NCBI RefSeq assembly: GCF_028369295.1
Contig: NZ_JAQMYP010000001.1
Location: forward strand, 62,001 to 126,000
Reading direction: 5' to 3'
Source: Streptomyces sp. HD
GTDB lineage: Bacteria > Actinomycetota > Actinomycetes > Streptomycetales > Streptomycetaceae
Length of the DNA: 64,000 bases
The notes beneath the pieces are model-generated. The model made no database searches. It was not told where the DNA came from and saw only the letters and a list, made by a program, of their open reading frames with translations. A program made the position numbers and the translations under genes. Below are positions 26,114 to 34,833 of the stretch, in pieces (the stretch's first letter is position 1; the number at the start of each line of letters is the position of its first letter).

Positions 26114-28111
26114 ATGACTGCCACGCTCACTCCACGGTCGGCCGCCCCCGCCGTGCCCGCGCGCCCCGCAGCCGCGCCCCGCCCGGGCACCCGGCTCCTC
26201 GCGCTGCCGGAGGTCCGCCGGGCCGGCGCGGCCACGGCGCTCTTCCTGCTCGCGCTGCCCTTCCAGCTCGCCGGAGCGCCTGCCTGGACCTGGGGCCCGC
26301 TGTACGCGCTGGCGTACGCCACGGGTGGCTGGGAGCCGGGCCGGGAGGGGCTGAAGGCGCTCAAGGACCGGACCCTCGACGTCGATCTGCTGATGGTCGT
26401 CGCCGCCCTCGGCGCCGCATCGATCGGGCAGGTGATGGACGGCGCCCTGCTGATCGTCATCTTCGCGACGTCGGGCGCCCTGGAGGCACTCGCCACCGCC
26501 CGTACCGCCGACTCGGTGCGCGGACTGCTCGACCTGGCCCCCGCCACGGCCACCCGGATCGGACCGGACGGCACCGAACAGACCGTCGCCGTCGAGGAGT
26601 TGACGGTCGGGGACATCATCCTCGTGCGGCCCGGTGAGCGCGTCGGAGCCGACGGCCGGGTACTGGACGGCTCCAGTGAGGTGGACCAGGCGAGCATCAC
26701 CGGAGAGCCGCTGCCGGCCGTGAAGGAACCGGGCGACGAGGTCTTCGCGGGCACCCTCAACGGCACCGGCGCGCTGCGCGTCCGCGTCGAGCGCGACGCC
26801 TCCGACTCCGTGATCGCCCGGATCGTGCGCATGGTCGAGGAGGCGTCCGGCACCAAGGCGCCCACCCAGCTGTTCATCGAGAAGGTCGAACAGCGGTACT
26901 CCCTGGGCATGGTGGCCGCGACCCTCGCGGTGTTCGGTGTCCCGCTCGCCCTCGGCGAGGACTTCGCCGAGGCGCTGCTGCGCGCCATGACGTTCATGAT
27001 CGTGGCCTCGCCGTGCGCGGTGGTCCTGGCGACCATGCCGCCGCTGCTGTCGGCCGTCGCCAACGCCGGCCGGCACGGTGTCCTGGTCAAGTCGGCGGTG
27101 GTGATGGAACGCCTCGGCCAGGTCGACGCCGTCGCCCTGGACAAGACCGGCACCCTCACCGAGGGCACACCGCGCGTCATCGACGTACGGCCGCTGCCCG
27201 CATGCGGCCTGGACGAGAACGGGCTGCTGATGCTCTCCGCGGCCGCCGAGCACCCCAGCGAACACCCGCTGGCCCGGGCGGTGGTGGACGCCGCACACGC
27301 ACGGCGCCTGGAACTCCCCGCCGCGCGGGACTTCGCGTCAGCGCCCGGCGTCGGGGTGAAGGCGGTCGTCGACGGCCGTACGGTCGAGGTGGGCGCCCCG
27401 GCCCGCCTGCTCGACGAACCCGACGAACCCGACGACCCCGACGGCACGGTCGTGGCGCTGACCGAGGAGCTGGAGAAGGAGGGCCGTACCGCCGTCCTCG
27501 TGGTCGTCGACGGCGCCCCCGCCGCAGTGCTCGGCATCGCGGACCGGCTGCGTCCCGACGCGGCCGCCACCGTGACCGCCCTCACCGCGCTCACCGGAAC
27601 CGCCCCCATCCTCCTCACCGGCGACAACCCCCGGGCCGCCGCCCGTCTGGCCGCCGAGGCCGGGGTCGGGGACGTGCGTGCCGGGCTGCTGCCGCAGGAC
27701 AAGATGAGCGCGGTCAAGGAGTTGGAGGGCGCCGGGCGCAAGGTGATGGTCGTCGGGGACGGTGTCAACGACGCGCCTGCCCTGGCCGCCGCCCACATCG
27801 GTGTCGCGATGGGCGGGGCGGGCTCCGACCTGGCCCTGGAGACCGCCGACGCGGTGATCGTCCGCGACGAACTCGCCGCCGTCCCCACCACCGTCGCCCT
27901 CTCGCGCCGTGCCCGGAAACTGGTCGTGCAGAACCTCGTCATCGCCGGGGTGTTCATCGCCGGCCTGGTCCTCTGGGACCTGCTCGGCACCCTGCCGCTG
28001 CCGCTCGGCGTCGCGGGGCACGAGGGCTCCACGGTCCTCGTCGGCCTGAACGGGCTGCGCATGCTGCGGGACGCGGCCTGGAAACGGGCGGCGACCGACG
28101 GGGCCGGCTGA
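26114..28111 (+). CDS. Heavy-metal P1B-type ATPase
   Basis: This 665-aa metal-exporting P-type ATPase has the membrane metal site S299-P-C301 (FMIVASPCAVV), phosphorylated Asp343 in ALDKTGTLTEG, the P1B-specific HP dipeptide in AAEHPSEHPLARAV, and TGDN and GDGVNDAP hinge motifs. The SPC motif does not discriminate reliably between Zn/Cd/Pb/Co pumps here. No N-terminal HMA or Cys-x-x-Cys domain is present; the N-terminus is Ala/Pro-rich. An Asp/Glu-Pro repeat (DEPDEPDDPD) sits in the nucleotide-binding domain. The short leader carries an SmtB-type operator, so an ArsR-family repressor probably controls it, though none is encoded in this window. Confidence 0.93.
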   Translation: MTATLTPRSAAPAVPARPAAAPRPGTRLLALPEVRRAGAATALFLLALPFQLAGAPAWTWGPLYALAYATGGWEPGREGLKALKDRTLDVDLLMVVAALGAASIGQVMDGALLIVIFATSGALEALATARTADSVRGLLDLAPATATRIGPDGTEQTVAVEELTVGDIILVRPGERVGADGRVLDGSSEVDQASITGEPLPAVKEPGDEVFAGTLNGTGALRVRVERDASDSVIARIVRMVEEASGTKAPTQLFIEKVEQRYSLGMVAATLAVFGVPLALGEDFAEALLRAMTFMIVASPCAVVLATMPPLLSAVANAGRHGVLVKSAVVMERLGQVDAVALDKTGTLTEGTPRVIDVRPLPACGLDENGLLMLSAAAEHPSEHPLARAVVDAAHARRLELPAARDFASAPGVGVKAVVDGRTVEVGAPARLLDEPDEPDDPDGTVVALTEELEKEGRTAVLVVVDGAPAAVLGIADRLRPDAAATVTALTALTGTAPILLTGDNPRAAARLAAEAGVGDVRAGLLPQDKMSAVKELEGAGRKVMVVGDGVNDAPALAAAHIGVAMGGAGSDLALETADAVIVRDELAAVPTTVALSRRARKLVVQNLVIAGVFIAGLVLWDLLGTLPLPLGVAGHEGSTVLVGLNGLRMLRDAAWKRAATDGAG

Positions 28112-28140
28112 CAGGCACCGCCGACGCGGCCGACGGGCCG

Positions 28141-29208
28141 TCAGCGCCCGGGCGCCGGCCCGCTGCTGCGGCGGACGACGAGATCGACCGGGACCAGGGT
28201 GTCGACCTGGGGCGGCTCGGCGGGGCCGTCGAGCCGGCTCAGCAGCAGACGCAGCGAACGCGTGCCGATCTCGGCGAAGTCCGTCCGTACGGTGGTCAGC
28301 GGAGGCAGGAAGTGCGCGGCCTCGGGGATGTCGTCGTAGCCCACGACACTCACGTCGCCGGGGACGGAGCGGCCCGCCTCGTGCAGGGCGTGCAGCAGAC
28401 CGAGGGCCATCTGGTCGTTGGAGACGAACACGGCCGTGACCTCCGGGCGCGCAGCCAGCCGCCGGCCCAGCTCATAGCCGGAGCCGGCGCTCCAGTCGCC
28501 GGTCAGCGGAGCCGGGACCTCGGCGCCGGCCGCCTCCAGAGTGGCCTGCCAGCTGCCCAGCCGGTGGTCGGCCGAGGTCCAGCCGGTCGGGCCGGCGATG
28601 TGCCACACGGTGCGGTGGCCGAGGCCCAGCAGATGCTCGACGGCCTTGCGGGCCCCGGTCCGGGAGTCGCCGGTGACCTGCTGGGTGTCGGCGTCGAGGC
28701 CGTTCTCCAGCACGACCAGCGGGGTGTCGAGGCGGGTGTCCGCCAGGGCCTTGCCCACCCACAGCTGCGGGGCGATCGCGATCACACCGTCCGCGCCCTC
28801 CGCCGACAGCCGGTTCACCGCCTCGACCACCGTGTCGGGCTCGGCCGTGTCCAGCGCGATCGAGCTCAGCAGGTAACCGGCCTCCTGGGCCGCCGTGTTG
28901 ATCGCGGTCAGGATGGAGGCGGGCCCGTAGCGGGCCGCGTCGAAGGAGATCACGCCGAGCATCCGGGTCCGCCCGCTGGCCAGCGACCTGGCACTGCGGC
29001 TCGGCCGGTAGCCCAGCGTCCGCATGGCGGTCAGAACCGCCTCGCGGGTCTCGGGCCGCACCGACGGATGGTCGTTGAGGACGCGGGAGACGGTCTGTTT
29101 GGAGACCCCGGCCAGCCGGGCCACGTCGTCCATCACGGGACGCGCGCCCGCGAAGTTCCGTCTGCTGCGCCCCCTCGGAGCGGGGCCGTCGGCGGAGCTT
29201 CGGGTCAT
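28141..29208 (-). CDS. LacI-family transcriptional regulator (beta-galactoside locus)
   Basis: This 355-aa repressor has an N-terminal LacI helix-turn-helix and hinge at residues 25-75 (MDDVARLAGVSKQTVSRVLN, then YRPSRSARSLASGRT). A periplasmic-binding-protein-like sensor domain follows, including GVISFDAARYGPASILTAIN and VVGYDDIPEAAHFLPPLTTV. A 24-residue basic extension precedes the HTH. It is followed upstream on the same strand by the GH35 glycosidase and MFS genes. The LacI-type palindrome at 32806 in front of the MFS gene is its likely target. The inducer is unknown but should be a beta-galactoside. Confidence 0.9.
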   Translation of the reverse strand: MTRSSADGPAPRGRSRRNFAGARPVMDDVARLAGVSKQTVSRVLNDHPSVRPETREAVLTAMRTLGYRPSRSARSLASGRTRMLGVISFDAARYGPASILTAINTAAQEAGYLLSSIALDTAEPDTVVEAVNRLSAEGADGVIAIAPQLWVGKALADTRLDTPLVVLENGLDADTQQVTGDSRTGARKAVEHLLGLGHRTVWHIAGPTGWTSADHRLGSWQATLEAAGAEVPAPLTGDWSAGSGYELGRRLAARPEVTAVFVSNDQMALGLLHALHEAGRSVPGDVSVVGYDDIPEAAHFLPPLTTVRTDFAEIGTRSLRLLLSRLDGPAEPPQVDTLVPVDLVVRRSSGPAPGR

Positions 29209-29244
29209 GATGGCTGTTTCCTCGACGTCGGCACGGCGGTGCGG

Positions 29245-29292
29245 TCCCGCCCCGGCACGATCACAGCATAGGCAGGACCGGCCGGGGCGGGA
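29245..29292 (-). terminator. Strong inverted repeat after the glycosidase genes
   Basis: TCCCGCCCCGGC (29245-29256) and GCCGGGGCGGGA (29281-29292) are perfect 12-bp arms with a 24-nt loop. They sit 19 bp beyond the stop of the glycosidase remnant and before the LacI gene on the same strand. There is no T-run, as is usual in Streptomyces. Confidence 0.6.
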
Positions 29293-29310
29293 TCCCTCAC
29301 GAGCGCCGCC

Positions 29311-29756
29311 TCAGCCCGCCCTGACGGTCCGGGTACGGCTGAGCACCCACTCGGCACGCGTCACGGCAGCCGTCCGAGCCGCCTCCCCGGCACCGCGCGG
29401 CACATACACCCCGGCATCGGCGTGCAGCGGCAGGACCCGCACCCGCAGCGCCGCTCCCGCCGGGAGCCGACCGATGTCCCAGACCCGTCCCGAGAAGAAC
29501 TGGTCGGCGACCAGCGTGTCTCCCCCGTACGCCCGCCCCACGTCCCCGCTCCAGTACAGCCGCAGGACGCTGCCCTCCGGGAGGTCCTCCGGCACATCGA
29601 CGCGGTACTCGGCGGCCACCGTGTCGAAGTACGGGTGAGCCAGCGGCTGGTCACCTCGATCGGGTCGGGGACGCCGGGCGCGTCGGTGAAGGGGAGGTGG
29701 CCCGTCAGCGGGGGAGTGGTGGGCGCGGGGACGCGCAGGTGGTGCGGGCGAGGCAT
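29311..29756 (-). pseudogene. Remnant of a second glycoside hydrolase, interior deleted
   Basis: The ATG at 29756 overlaps the stop of the GH35 gene (ATGA). It opens MPRPHHLRVPAPTTPPLTGH and PDPIEVTSRWLT, the beginning of a beta-galactosidase-like enzyme. At about 29633-29643 (CTCACCCGTAC) the sense moves to another frame, which reads AHPYFDTVAAEYRVDVPEDL and RVWDIGRLPAGAALRVRVLP to the stop at 29311, as in the C-terminal beta-sandwich of such enzymes. The catalytic core, several hundred residues, is missing and the two ends are out of frame. It resembles the narG-narH scar: ends kept, middle gone. Confidence 0.7.
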
Positions 29757-31537
29757 CAGTCGATCTCCGGGCCGAGGTCGGGGGTGTCGGTGAGCCGGGC
29801 GCGGGTGTCGGTCGTGGCGTGGAGTTCCAGTACGACGAGGTGGTTGGCGCCCGGGCGGAGGATCGGGGCGGGCACGTACAGGGTGTGCTGTGGGCCGCGG
29901 TTCCAGTAGCGGCCGAGGTGGAAGCCGTTGATCCAGGCCTGACCCTTGGTCCAGCCGGGCAGGGCCAGGAAGGTGTCGGCAGGCGTGTCCACCTCGAAGG
30001 TGCCGCGGTGGAAGGCCGGTTCGGTGGCCGCGGTCGCGTCGGACGGGTGGAACGGCACCCCGCTGAGGTCGTCCAGCGGCAGCGGGTGGCAGTCCCAGCC
30101 GTGCAAGGGGGCGCCGTTGAAGGTGACGGGGCCGAGCAGGCCCTTGGGGTCGCCGATGCGGGGGCCGTAGTTGACGCCGCCCATGTTCTCGACGAGGACC
30201 TCCAGAGTGGCGCCGGGGCGGGGGACACGGACGGGCAGGGTCGCGTCGTGGCGTTCGCGTTCCAGAACGCCGACGGGCGCGCCGTCCACGAAGACCTGGG
30301 CGCGGTCGCCGACCCCGCCCGTGAAGTGCAGCAGGCCGTCGCCCGCTGCCTTGAACGCCGTGCGGTAGAGGGCGTAACCGGCGTGCAGGCCCAGGTCGTT
30401 CATGGTCGCCGGGTCCTCGGTGCGGATCGGCTCGGCCGGCGTGGACGCATACGGGAGGAGCGCGGCACGGCGGTCCAACTCGACTGTGGTGGGCGGGAGT
30501 TTGGGCGCCGGTGCGGGGACCGGTTCGGCGGGGACGGGCGCGTGGCGGCCGATGACCTCGCGGAAGGCGTGGTACTTGGGGCCGGGGTCACCGCACTCGG
30601 TGAGGGCCGCGTCGTAGTCGTACGACGTGACCGTGGGCTCGTAGGCGTGCTTGTGGTTGGCTCCGTTGGTGAAGCCGAAATTGGTGCCGCCGTGGAACAT
30701 GTAGATGTTGACGGAGGCGCCCGCGGACAGCAGACGGTCCAGGTCGGCGGCGGCGTCGGCCGCGTCCCGCACATGATGCGGGCCGCCCCAGTGGTCGAAC
30801 CAGCCGATCCAGAACTCGGCGCACATCAGGGGGCCTTCGGGCTGGTGGGCGCGGAGTTCGGCCAGATTCCTCTCGACCCGGCTGCCGAAGGTGGCCGTGG
30901 CGAGGACGCCGGGCAGGGTGCCGGTCGACAGGTGCTCGGGGTTGGCCTGGTCGCAGGTGAACAGCAGCTCCTCGACTCCCCTGGAGCGCAGGGACTGTTC
31001 CAGATGCTTCAGGTAGGCGGAGTCGTCGCCGTAGGCGCCGTACTCGTTCTCCAGCTGCACGGCGATCACCGGGCCGCCCGCCGCGGCCATGTGCGGCAGC
31101 AGCGGGGGCAGCAGTACGTCGAGGTAGTGGTCGACCGCCTCGGTGAAGCGCGGGTCGCTGGTGCGCAGCTGGATGTCGGGGTCCGCGATGAGCCACGCGG
31201 GCAGCCCGCCGTCGTCCCATTCGGCGCAGATGAACGGCCCGGGCCGCAGCAGGACGTGCAGGCCCTCGGCCTGGGCGAGGCTCAGATAGCGGGGGAGGTC
31301 GAGGAAGCCGTCGAGGACCAGGGGGCCGTCGCGGTGGGGCTGGTGCAGGTTCCACGGCACATACGTCTCGACGGTGTTGAGGCCCATCAGCCGCGCCTTG
31401 CGCAGCCGGTCGGCCCAGAGGTCCGGGTGGACGCGGAAGTAGTGCATCGCCCCGGAGATGATCCGGAAGGGCTCGCCGTGCAGCAGGAAACCGTCGGAGG
31501 AGGTCGTCAGAGCGGGCGTGGCGGGAATGGCGGGCAT
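29756..31537 (-). CDS. GH35 beta-galactosidase, intracellular
   Basis: This 593-aa enzyme has no signal peptide. The GH35 barrel has the acid/base Glu165 in AVQLENEYGAYGDD and the nucleophile Glu241 in MCAEFWIGWFDHWGGPHH. Early motifs RIISGAMHYFRVHPDLW and GLNTVETYVPWNLHQP are classical. C-terminal jelly-roll domains follow (about 380-593), with WINGFHLGRYWNRGPQHTLY near the end. It hydrolyses terminal beta-galactosides taken up by the cell. The ATG at 31537 has GAAGGGAAG upstream. It follows the MFS gene with 63 bp between, suggesting an MFS-GH35-remnant operon controlled by the LacI regulator at 28141. Confidence 0.93.
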   Translation of the reverse strand: MPAIPATPALTTSSDGFLLHGEPFRIISGAMHYFRVHPDLWADRLRKARLMGLNTVETYVPWNLHQPHRDGPLVLDGFLDLPRYLSLAQAEGLHVLLRPGPFICAEWDDGGLPAWLIADPDIQLRTSDPRFTEAVDHYLDVLLPPLLPHMAAAGGPVIAVQLENEYGAYGDDSAYLKHLEQSLRSRGVEELLFTCDQANPEHLSTGTLPGVLATATFGSRVERNLAELRAHQPEGPLMCAEFWIGWFDHWGGPHHVRDAADAAADLDRLLSAGASVNIYMFHGGTNFGFTNGANHKHAYEPTVTSYDYDAALTECGDPGPKYHAFREVIGRHAPVPAEPVPAPAPKLPPTTVELDRRAALLPYASTPAEPIRTEDPATMNDLGLHAGYALYRTAFKAAGDGLLHFTGGVGDRAQVFVDGAPVGVLERERHDATLPVRVPRPGATLEVLVENMGGVNYGPRIGDPKGLLGPVTFNGAPLHGWDCHPLPLDDLSGVPFHPSDATAATEPAFHRGTFEVDTPADTFLALPGWTKGQAWINGFHLGRYWNRGPQHTLYVPAPILRPGANHLVVLELHATTDTRARLTDTPDLGPEID

Positions 31538-31600
31538 ACGGAGGCTTCCCTTCGATGCGAACGGCTTCGGCGGTGGTTCAGCGAGGACGGGCACTGCGGA

Positions 31601-32797
31601 TCAGCGGGGACGGGTACTTCGGATCAGCCACAGGGCCGCCGCGAGGCACAGGGCCGAGACGGCGCCCAGGAGGAGCGGGACTGTGCGGACGCCGGACCAC
31701 TCGATGGCCTTGCCCAGCGCCGGGCCCGCCACCACGCCGCCGGCCATGGAGGCGGCGATGACGAGGGCGCCGGCCCGGCGGGCCCGTGGGGCGGCACGGT
31801 GGAGCCACGGCAGGCCGGTCGGGAAGATCGGCGCGATGAACAGGCCGACACCGGCGTAGGCGTACGGGGCCGGCACCGGAACCGCGGCGAGCAGCAGACA
31901 GACCGTCATGCCCGCGCACGAGACCGTGATGATGGTCTGGGCCGAGTAACGTAACGCGATCGGGGCGACGAGGAAGCGGCCGACGGTCATCATCAGCCAG
32001 TACACGGAGGTCGCGGTGGCGGCGAATCCGGCGCCGTAGCCGACGGTCGCCAAGTGGGTCGGTTCCCAGCCGCCGACACCGGCCTCGATCCCGACGTGCA
32101 GGACGTACAGGGCGACGAACACGGCGAGCACGGAGCCGAGACTGCGGGCGAGGACCGGGCCGCTGCTCTGGCCGCCGCCCTCGCCCTCGTCCGACCCGCC
32201 GGGCGTCCCGGACGGCTGCGGTGCCCGGTCGCGCACGCCGCGCAGGCACAGCAGCAGCGGCAGGTTGGCCAGCGCGAAGCCGAGGAACACCGCGGGGTAG
32301 TGCGCCGAACCGATCGCGCCGATCAGGGCGGGGCCGAGGATCGCGCCGATGCCGAAGTGGGCGTTGAGGATGTTCAGCATGGCCGTCGAGCGGTGACCGA
32401 AGCCGACGGCGAACAGCTGGTTGAGCCCGTAGTCGATCCCGCCGAAGCCGAGCCCGGCGAGCAGCGCCATGGCCAGCGCCGTCGGCCAGTCGGGGGCCAG
32501 TGCGAACCCCGCCGCGCCTACGGCCATCAGCAGATACGAGGCACCGAGCACCTGCCGGTTGCCGATGCGGCCGTACAGCCGGTCGAAGAGCAGCACACCG
32601 GCCAACCCGCCGACGAAGTGTGCGCTCAGTCCCAGCCCGGCGGCCGACGGGGAGAGGCCGAACTCCTCGCGGAAGGCGGGGATCGCCGGGCCGTACAGGG
32701 CCTGGAGGGCACCCATGAGCACGAAGCCCACACAGGAGGCGACCACGGCGGCGGGGCTGAAGACCCGGAGGTGAGGGGGCGCCGACGTCAGCGTCAT
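31601..32797 (-). CDS. MFS sugar-type transporter
   Basis: This 398-aa 12-helix permease has an N-terminal half from VVASCVGFVLMGALQALYGP through FGGIDYGLNQLFAVGFGHRS. A central loop (RAPQPSGTPGGSDEGEGGGQ) and a C-terminal half ending LAAALWLIRSTRPR follow. The GPAIPAFREEFGLS and LNILNAHFGIGAILGPALIG motifs resemble FucP-like and glucose/galactose MFS members. It is the first gene of the GH35 unit and probably imports a galactoside (inference). The ATG at 32797 is very close to a perfect LacI-type palindrome (32806-32821) and lacks a clear Shine-Dalgarno, so the message may be leaderless or the start slightly different. Confidence 0.88.
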   Translation of the reverse strand: MTLTSAPPHLRVFSPAAVVASCVGFVLMGALQALYGPAIPAFREEFGLSPSAAGLGLSAHFVGGLAGVLLFDRLYGRIGNRQVLGASYLLMAVGAAGFALAPDWPTALAMALLAGLGFGGIDYGLNQLFAVGFGHRSTAMLNILNAHFGIGAILGPALIGAIGSAHYPAVFLGFALANLPLLLCLRGVRDRAPQPSGTPGGSDEGEGGGQSSGPVLARSLGSVLAVFVALYVLHVGIEAGVGGWEPTHLATVGYGAGFAATATSVYWLMMTVGRFLVAPIALRYSAQTIITVSCAGMTVCLLLAAVPVPAPYAYAGVGLFIAPIFPTGLPWLHRAAPRARRAGALVIAASMAGGVVAGPALGKAIEWSGVRTVPLLLGAVSALCLAAALWLIRSTRPR

Positions 32798-32805
32798 GGA
32801 GAGTG

Positions 32806-32821
32806 ATGTTACCGGTAACAT
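32806..32821. promoter_or_regulatory. LacI/GalR-type operator before the MFS-GH35 unit
   Basis: ATGTTACCGGTAACAT is a perfect 16-bp palindrome with the central CG typical of LacI-family operators. It lies 9 bp upstream of the MFS start. The LacI protein encoded at 28141-29208 is the obvious candidate. Confidence 0.75.
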
Positions 32822-32914
32822 CCGCGCGCTCGTCAAGATTTACGGCGGGCTGATCGATGGTGGGATCCGGGGGGCGGGGGTGCGACGGCCCGGCCCTGTC
32901 AGGCCGGGAGGGGG

Positions 32915-32949
32915 TTGGACTGTCAGTACAAGGATTGGACGTGTAGTCT
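32915..32949 (+). repeat. Two direct repeats with a 20-bp period before the YheO-type regulator
   Basis: TTGGACTGTCAGT (from 32915) and TTGGACGTGTAGT (from 32935) recur exactly 20 bp apart, 50-85 bp upstream of the regulator start, consistent with a direct-repeat operator or overlapping promoters. Confidence 0.45.
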
Positions 32950-33001
32950 AGAGGTGGCTCGGTGGGCAACCGTCGGGCCCGGGCGGAGCGAGGAGTGGGC
33001 G

Positions 33002-33718
33002 ATGGCGGCCGAGCAGGCCCTGGAATCCGAGCGGGACGCGATCGTTGCCGCGCTGCGGCCGGTCGTGGACGGGCTCGTGGCGACGTTCGGGCCGATGTGC
33101 GAGGTGGTCCTGCACGACTACCGGCGGCTGGAGAAGTCGGTGGTCGCCGTGGCCGGTTCGGTGACCGGGCGGGCCGTGGGCGGGGCGATGAGCGAGATCG
33201 GCATGCGGATCGTGGCGCGCGGCGACGACGCGGGCGACGAGCTGAACTACGTCACCCGGACCCGCGGCGGCAAGCTGGTGAAAGCGTCCACGATGGTGCT
33301 GCGGGACTCCACCGGCACCGTGTTCGGAGCCCTCTGCGTCAACCTGGACGTCACCGCCGTCGGCGACGCCCACGCCCTGCTCGGCGCCCTCGCCGGCCTC
33401 GGCGGCACCCCGGCCGAACCGCCGGTCACCACGTTCGGCAACGACATCGACTCCGTCGTGGACGCCATCCTCGACGCCCACCGGCTCCGGCAGAACGGCA
33501 GCTGGGCCGCCCTCGACCGCGCCCAGCGGCTGGAGCTGTTCCGGGGCCTGGACGAGCGGGGCGTCTTCGCCGTGCGGCGTGCGATCGAGCAGGTCGCGGC
33601 GCGGCTCGGCATCTCCCGCGCGTCCGCCTACAGCTATCTGTCGCAGGCACGCGCCGAGGCCGGGACGGCGGCGGACGGCGCCACGACCGATACGACTTCC
33701 TCCGGAGGACACGCGTGA
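33002..33718 (+). CDS. YheO-type PAS/HTH transcriptional regulator
   Basis: This 238-aa protein has an N-terminal YheO-like PAS domain at about residues 8-130 (LVATFGPMCEVVLHDYRRLE; LNYVTRTRGGKLVKASTMVL; FGALCVNLDVTAV). A C-terminal DNA-binding helix-turn-helix lies at about 175-225 (RLELFRGLDERGVFAVRRAI, ARLGISRASAYSYLSQARAE). AGGAG lies before the ATG at 33002. Its TGA overlaps the GTG of the dehydratase gene by four bases, so the two form an operon. Such regulators commonly accompany PLP ammonia-lyases for hydroxy-amino acids, suggesting it senses that substrate (inference). Confidence 0.87.
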   Translation: MAAEQALESERDAIVAALRPVVDGLVATFGPMCEVVLHDYRRLEKSVVAVAGSVTGRAVGGAMSEIGMRIVARGDDAGDELNYVTRTRGGKLVKASTMVLRDSTGTVFGALCVNLDVTAVGDAHALLGALAGLGGTPAEPPVTTFGNDIDSVVDAILDAHRLRQNGSWAALDRAQRLELFRGLDERGVFAVRRAIEQVAARLGISRASAYSYLSQARAEAGTAADGATTDTTSSGGHA

Positions 33719-34692
33719 CGACCACCACCCCGCCGATCACCCTCGACGACGTCCGCGATGCCGCCGCCCGGCTCAAGGGCGTCGTGCACCGCACCCCGGT
33801 GCTGCGCTCACGCACGCTCGACGCACTCGTCGGCGCCGAGGTCTTCCTCAAGTGCGAGAACTTCCAGCGGGTCGGCGCCTTCAAGTTCCGCGGCGCCTAC
33901 AACGCGGTGTCCCGGCTGAGCCCGGAGCAGCTGGCCCGGGGCATCGCCGCCTACTCCTCCGGCAACCACGCCCAGGCCGTCGCCCTGGCCGCCCGCGAGC
34001 TCGGCACCGGCGCGGTGATCCTCATGCCGGAGGACGCCCCACCGTCCAAGCGGGACGCCACCCTCGGCTACGGCGCGGAGATCGTCACCTACGACCGCTA
34101 CACCGGCGACCGTGTCGCCATCGGGGAGGCCCTGGCGGCCGAGCGCGGTCTCGCCCTGATCCCGCCCTACGAGCATCCGCACGTCATGGCCGGGCAGGGC
34201 ACCGCCGCCCTCGAACTCCTCGAAGAGGTGGGGGAGTTGGACGCACTGATCACGCCGGTCGGCGGTGGCGGGCTGATCGCGGGCAGCTCCACCGTCGTCA
34301 AGGGGCTGCACCCGGGCGCCCGGGTGATCGGCGTCGAGCCGGAGGCCGGCGACGACACCAAGCGGTCCCTGGAGGCGGGGCGGCGCATCAGCATCCCGGT
34401 GCCGCGGACCATCGCCGACGGCCAGGCCCTGCACACGCCCGGCGAGCTCACCTTCTCCGTCAACCGGCGGCTCGTGGACGAGATCGCGCTGGTCGGCGAC
34501 GACGAGATCCGGGACGCGATGCGGTTCGCCTTCGAGCGGCTCAAGATCGTCGTCGAGCCGAGCGGCGCCACCCCGCTGGCGGCTCTGCTCACCGGCCGGG
34601 TGGGCGCACTTCCGCGCCGGGTCGGCGTGATCATCTCCGGCGGCAATGTGGACGCCGCGCGCTTCGCCGAGCTCTGCGGGAAGCAGGGCTGA
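33715..34692 (+). CDS. PLP-dependent threonine/serine (or hydroxyaspartate) dehydratase
   Basis: This 325-aa fold-type II PLP enzyme has the PLP lysine in RVGAFKFRGAYNAVSRL (near residue 55), the asparagine loop AYSSGNHAQAVALAA and the glycine-rich phosphate cup TPVGGGGLIAGSS. It lacks the C-terminal ACT regulatory domain of biosynthetic threonine deaminase, so it is a catabolic or serine-racemase-like type. L-Threonine, L-serine and threo-3-hydroxyaspartate are candidate substrates; sequence alone does not decide. The GTG start at 33715 has CGGAGGA upstream and overlaps the regulator gene. Confidence 0.9.
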   Translation: MTTTTPPITLDDVRDAAARLKGVVHRTPVLRSRTLDALVGAEVFLKCENFQRVGAFKFRGAYNAVSRLSPEQLARGIAAYSSGNHAQAVALAARELGTGAVILMPEDAPPSKRDATLGYGAEIVTYDRYTGDRVAIGEALAAERGLALIPPYEHPHVMAGQGTAALELLEEVGELDALITPVGGGGLIAGSSTVVKGLHPGARVIGVEPEAGDDTKRSLEAGRRISIPVPRTIADGQALHTPGELTFSVNRRLVDEIALVGDDEIRDAMRFAFERLKIVVEPSGATPLAALLTGRVGALPRRVGVIISGGNVDAARFAELCGKQG

Positions 34693-34796
34693 GCGGGCGT
34701 CTGCCGATTGGCGGCCCCGGGAGGCCGGGCGGACCATGGAGTGGTAGGGGGTCGGCCAGCCCGCGGCGGTGCCCAGGGCCGCCGGGGAGTCCGGCC

Positions 34797-34820
34797 CCGG
34801 CCGCGGTCGACCGCGGCCGG
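34797..34820. other. Perfect 24-bp palindrome before the cupin gene
   Basis: Arms CCGGCCGCGGTC and GACCGCGGCCGG are perfectly complementary with no loop. The palindrome abuts the Shine-Dalgarno (AAGGGAG, 34821-34827) of the cupin gene and lies 104 nt after the dehydratase stop. It could be an operator, or an RNA hairpin that ends the upstream message or hides the ribosome site. Confidence 0.6.
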
Positions 34821-34833
34821 AAGGGAGCACGTC

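Noticed and set aside
27013..29271. A 752-codon plus-strand frame covering the end of the P-type ATPase and the LacI gene
   Set aside because: It is an alternative frame of the ATPase plus the antisense of LacI; the composition is Arg/Gly-rich and no motif is recognisable.
34701..34790. Coding sequence in the gap between the dehydratase and cupin genes
   Set aside because: No start with ribosome site and no sustained coding character; only GC-rich repeats and the 24-bp palindrome were seen.
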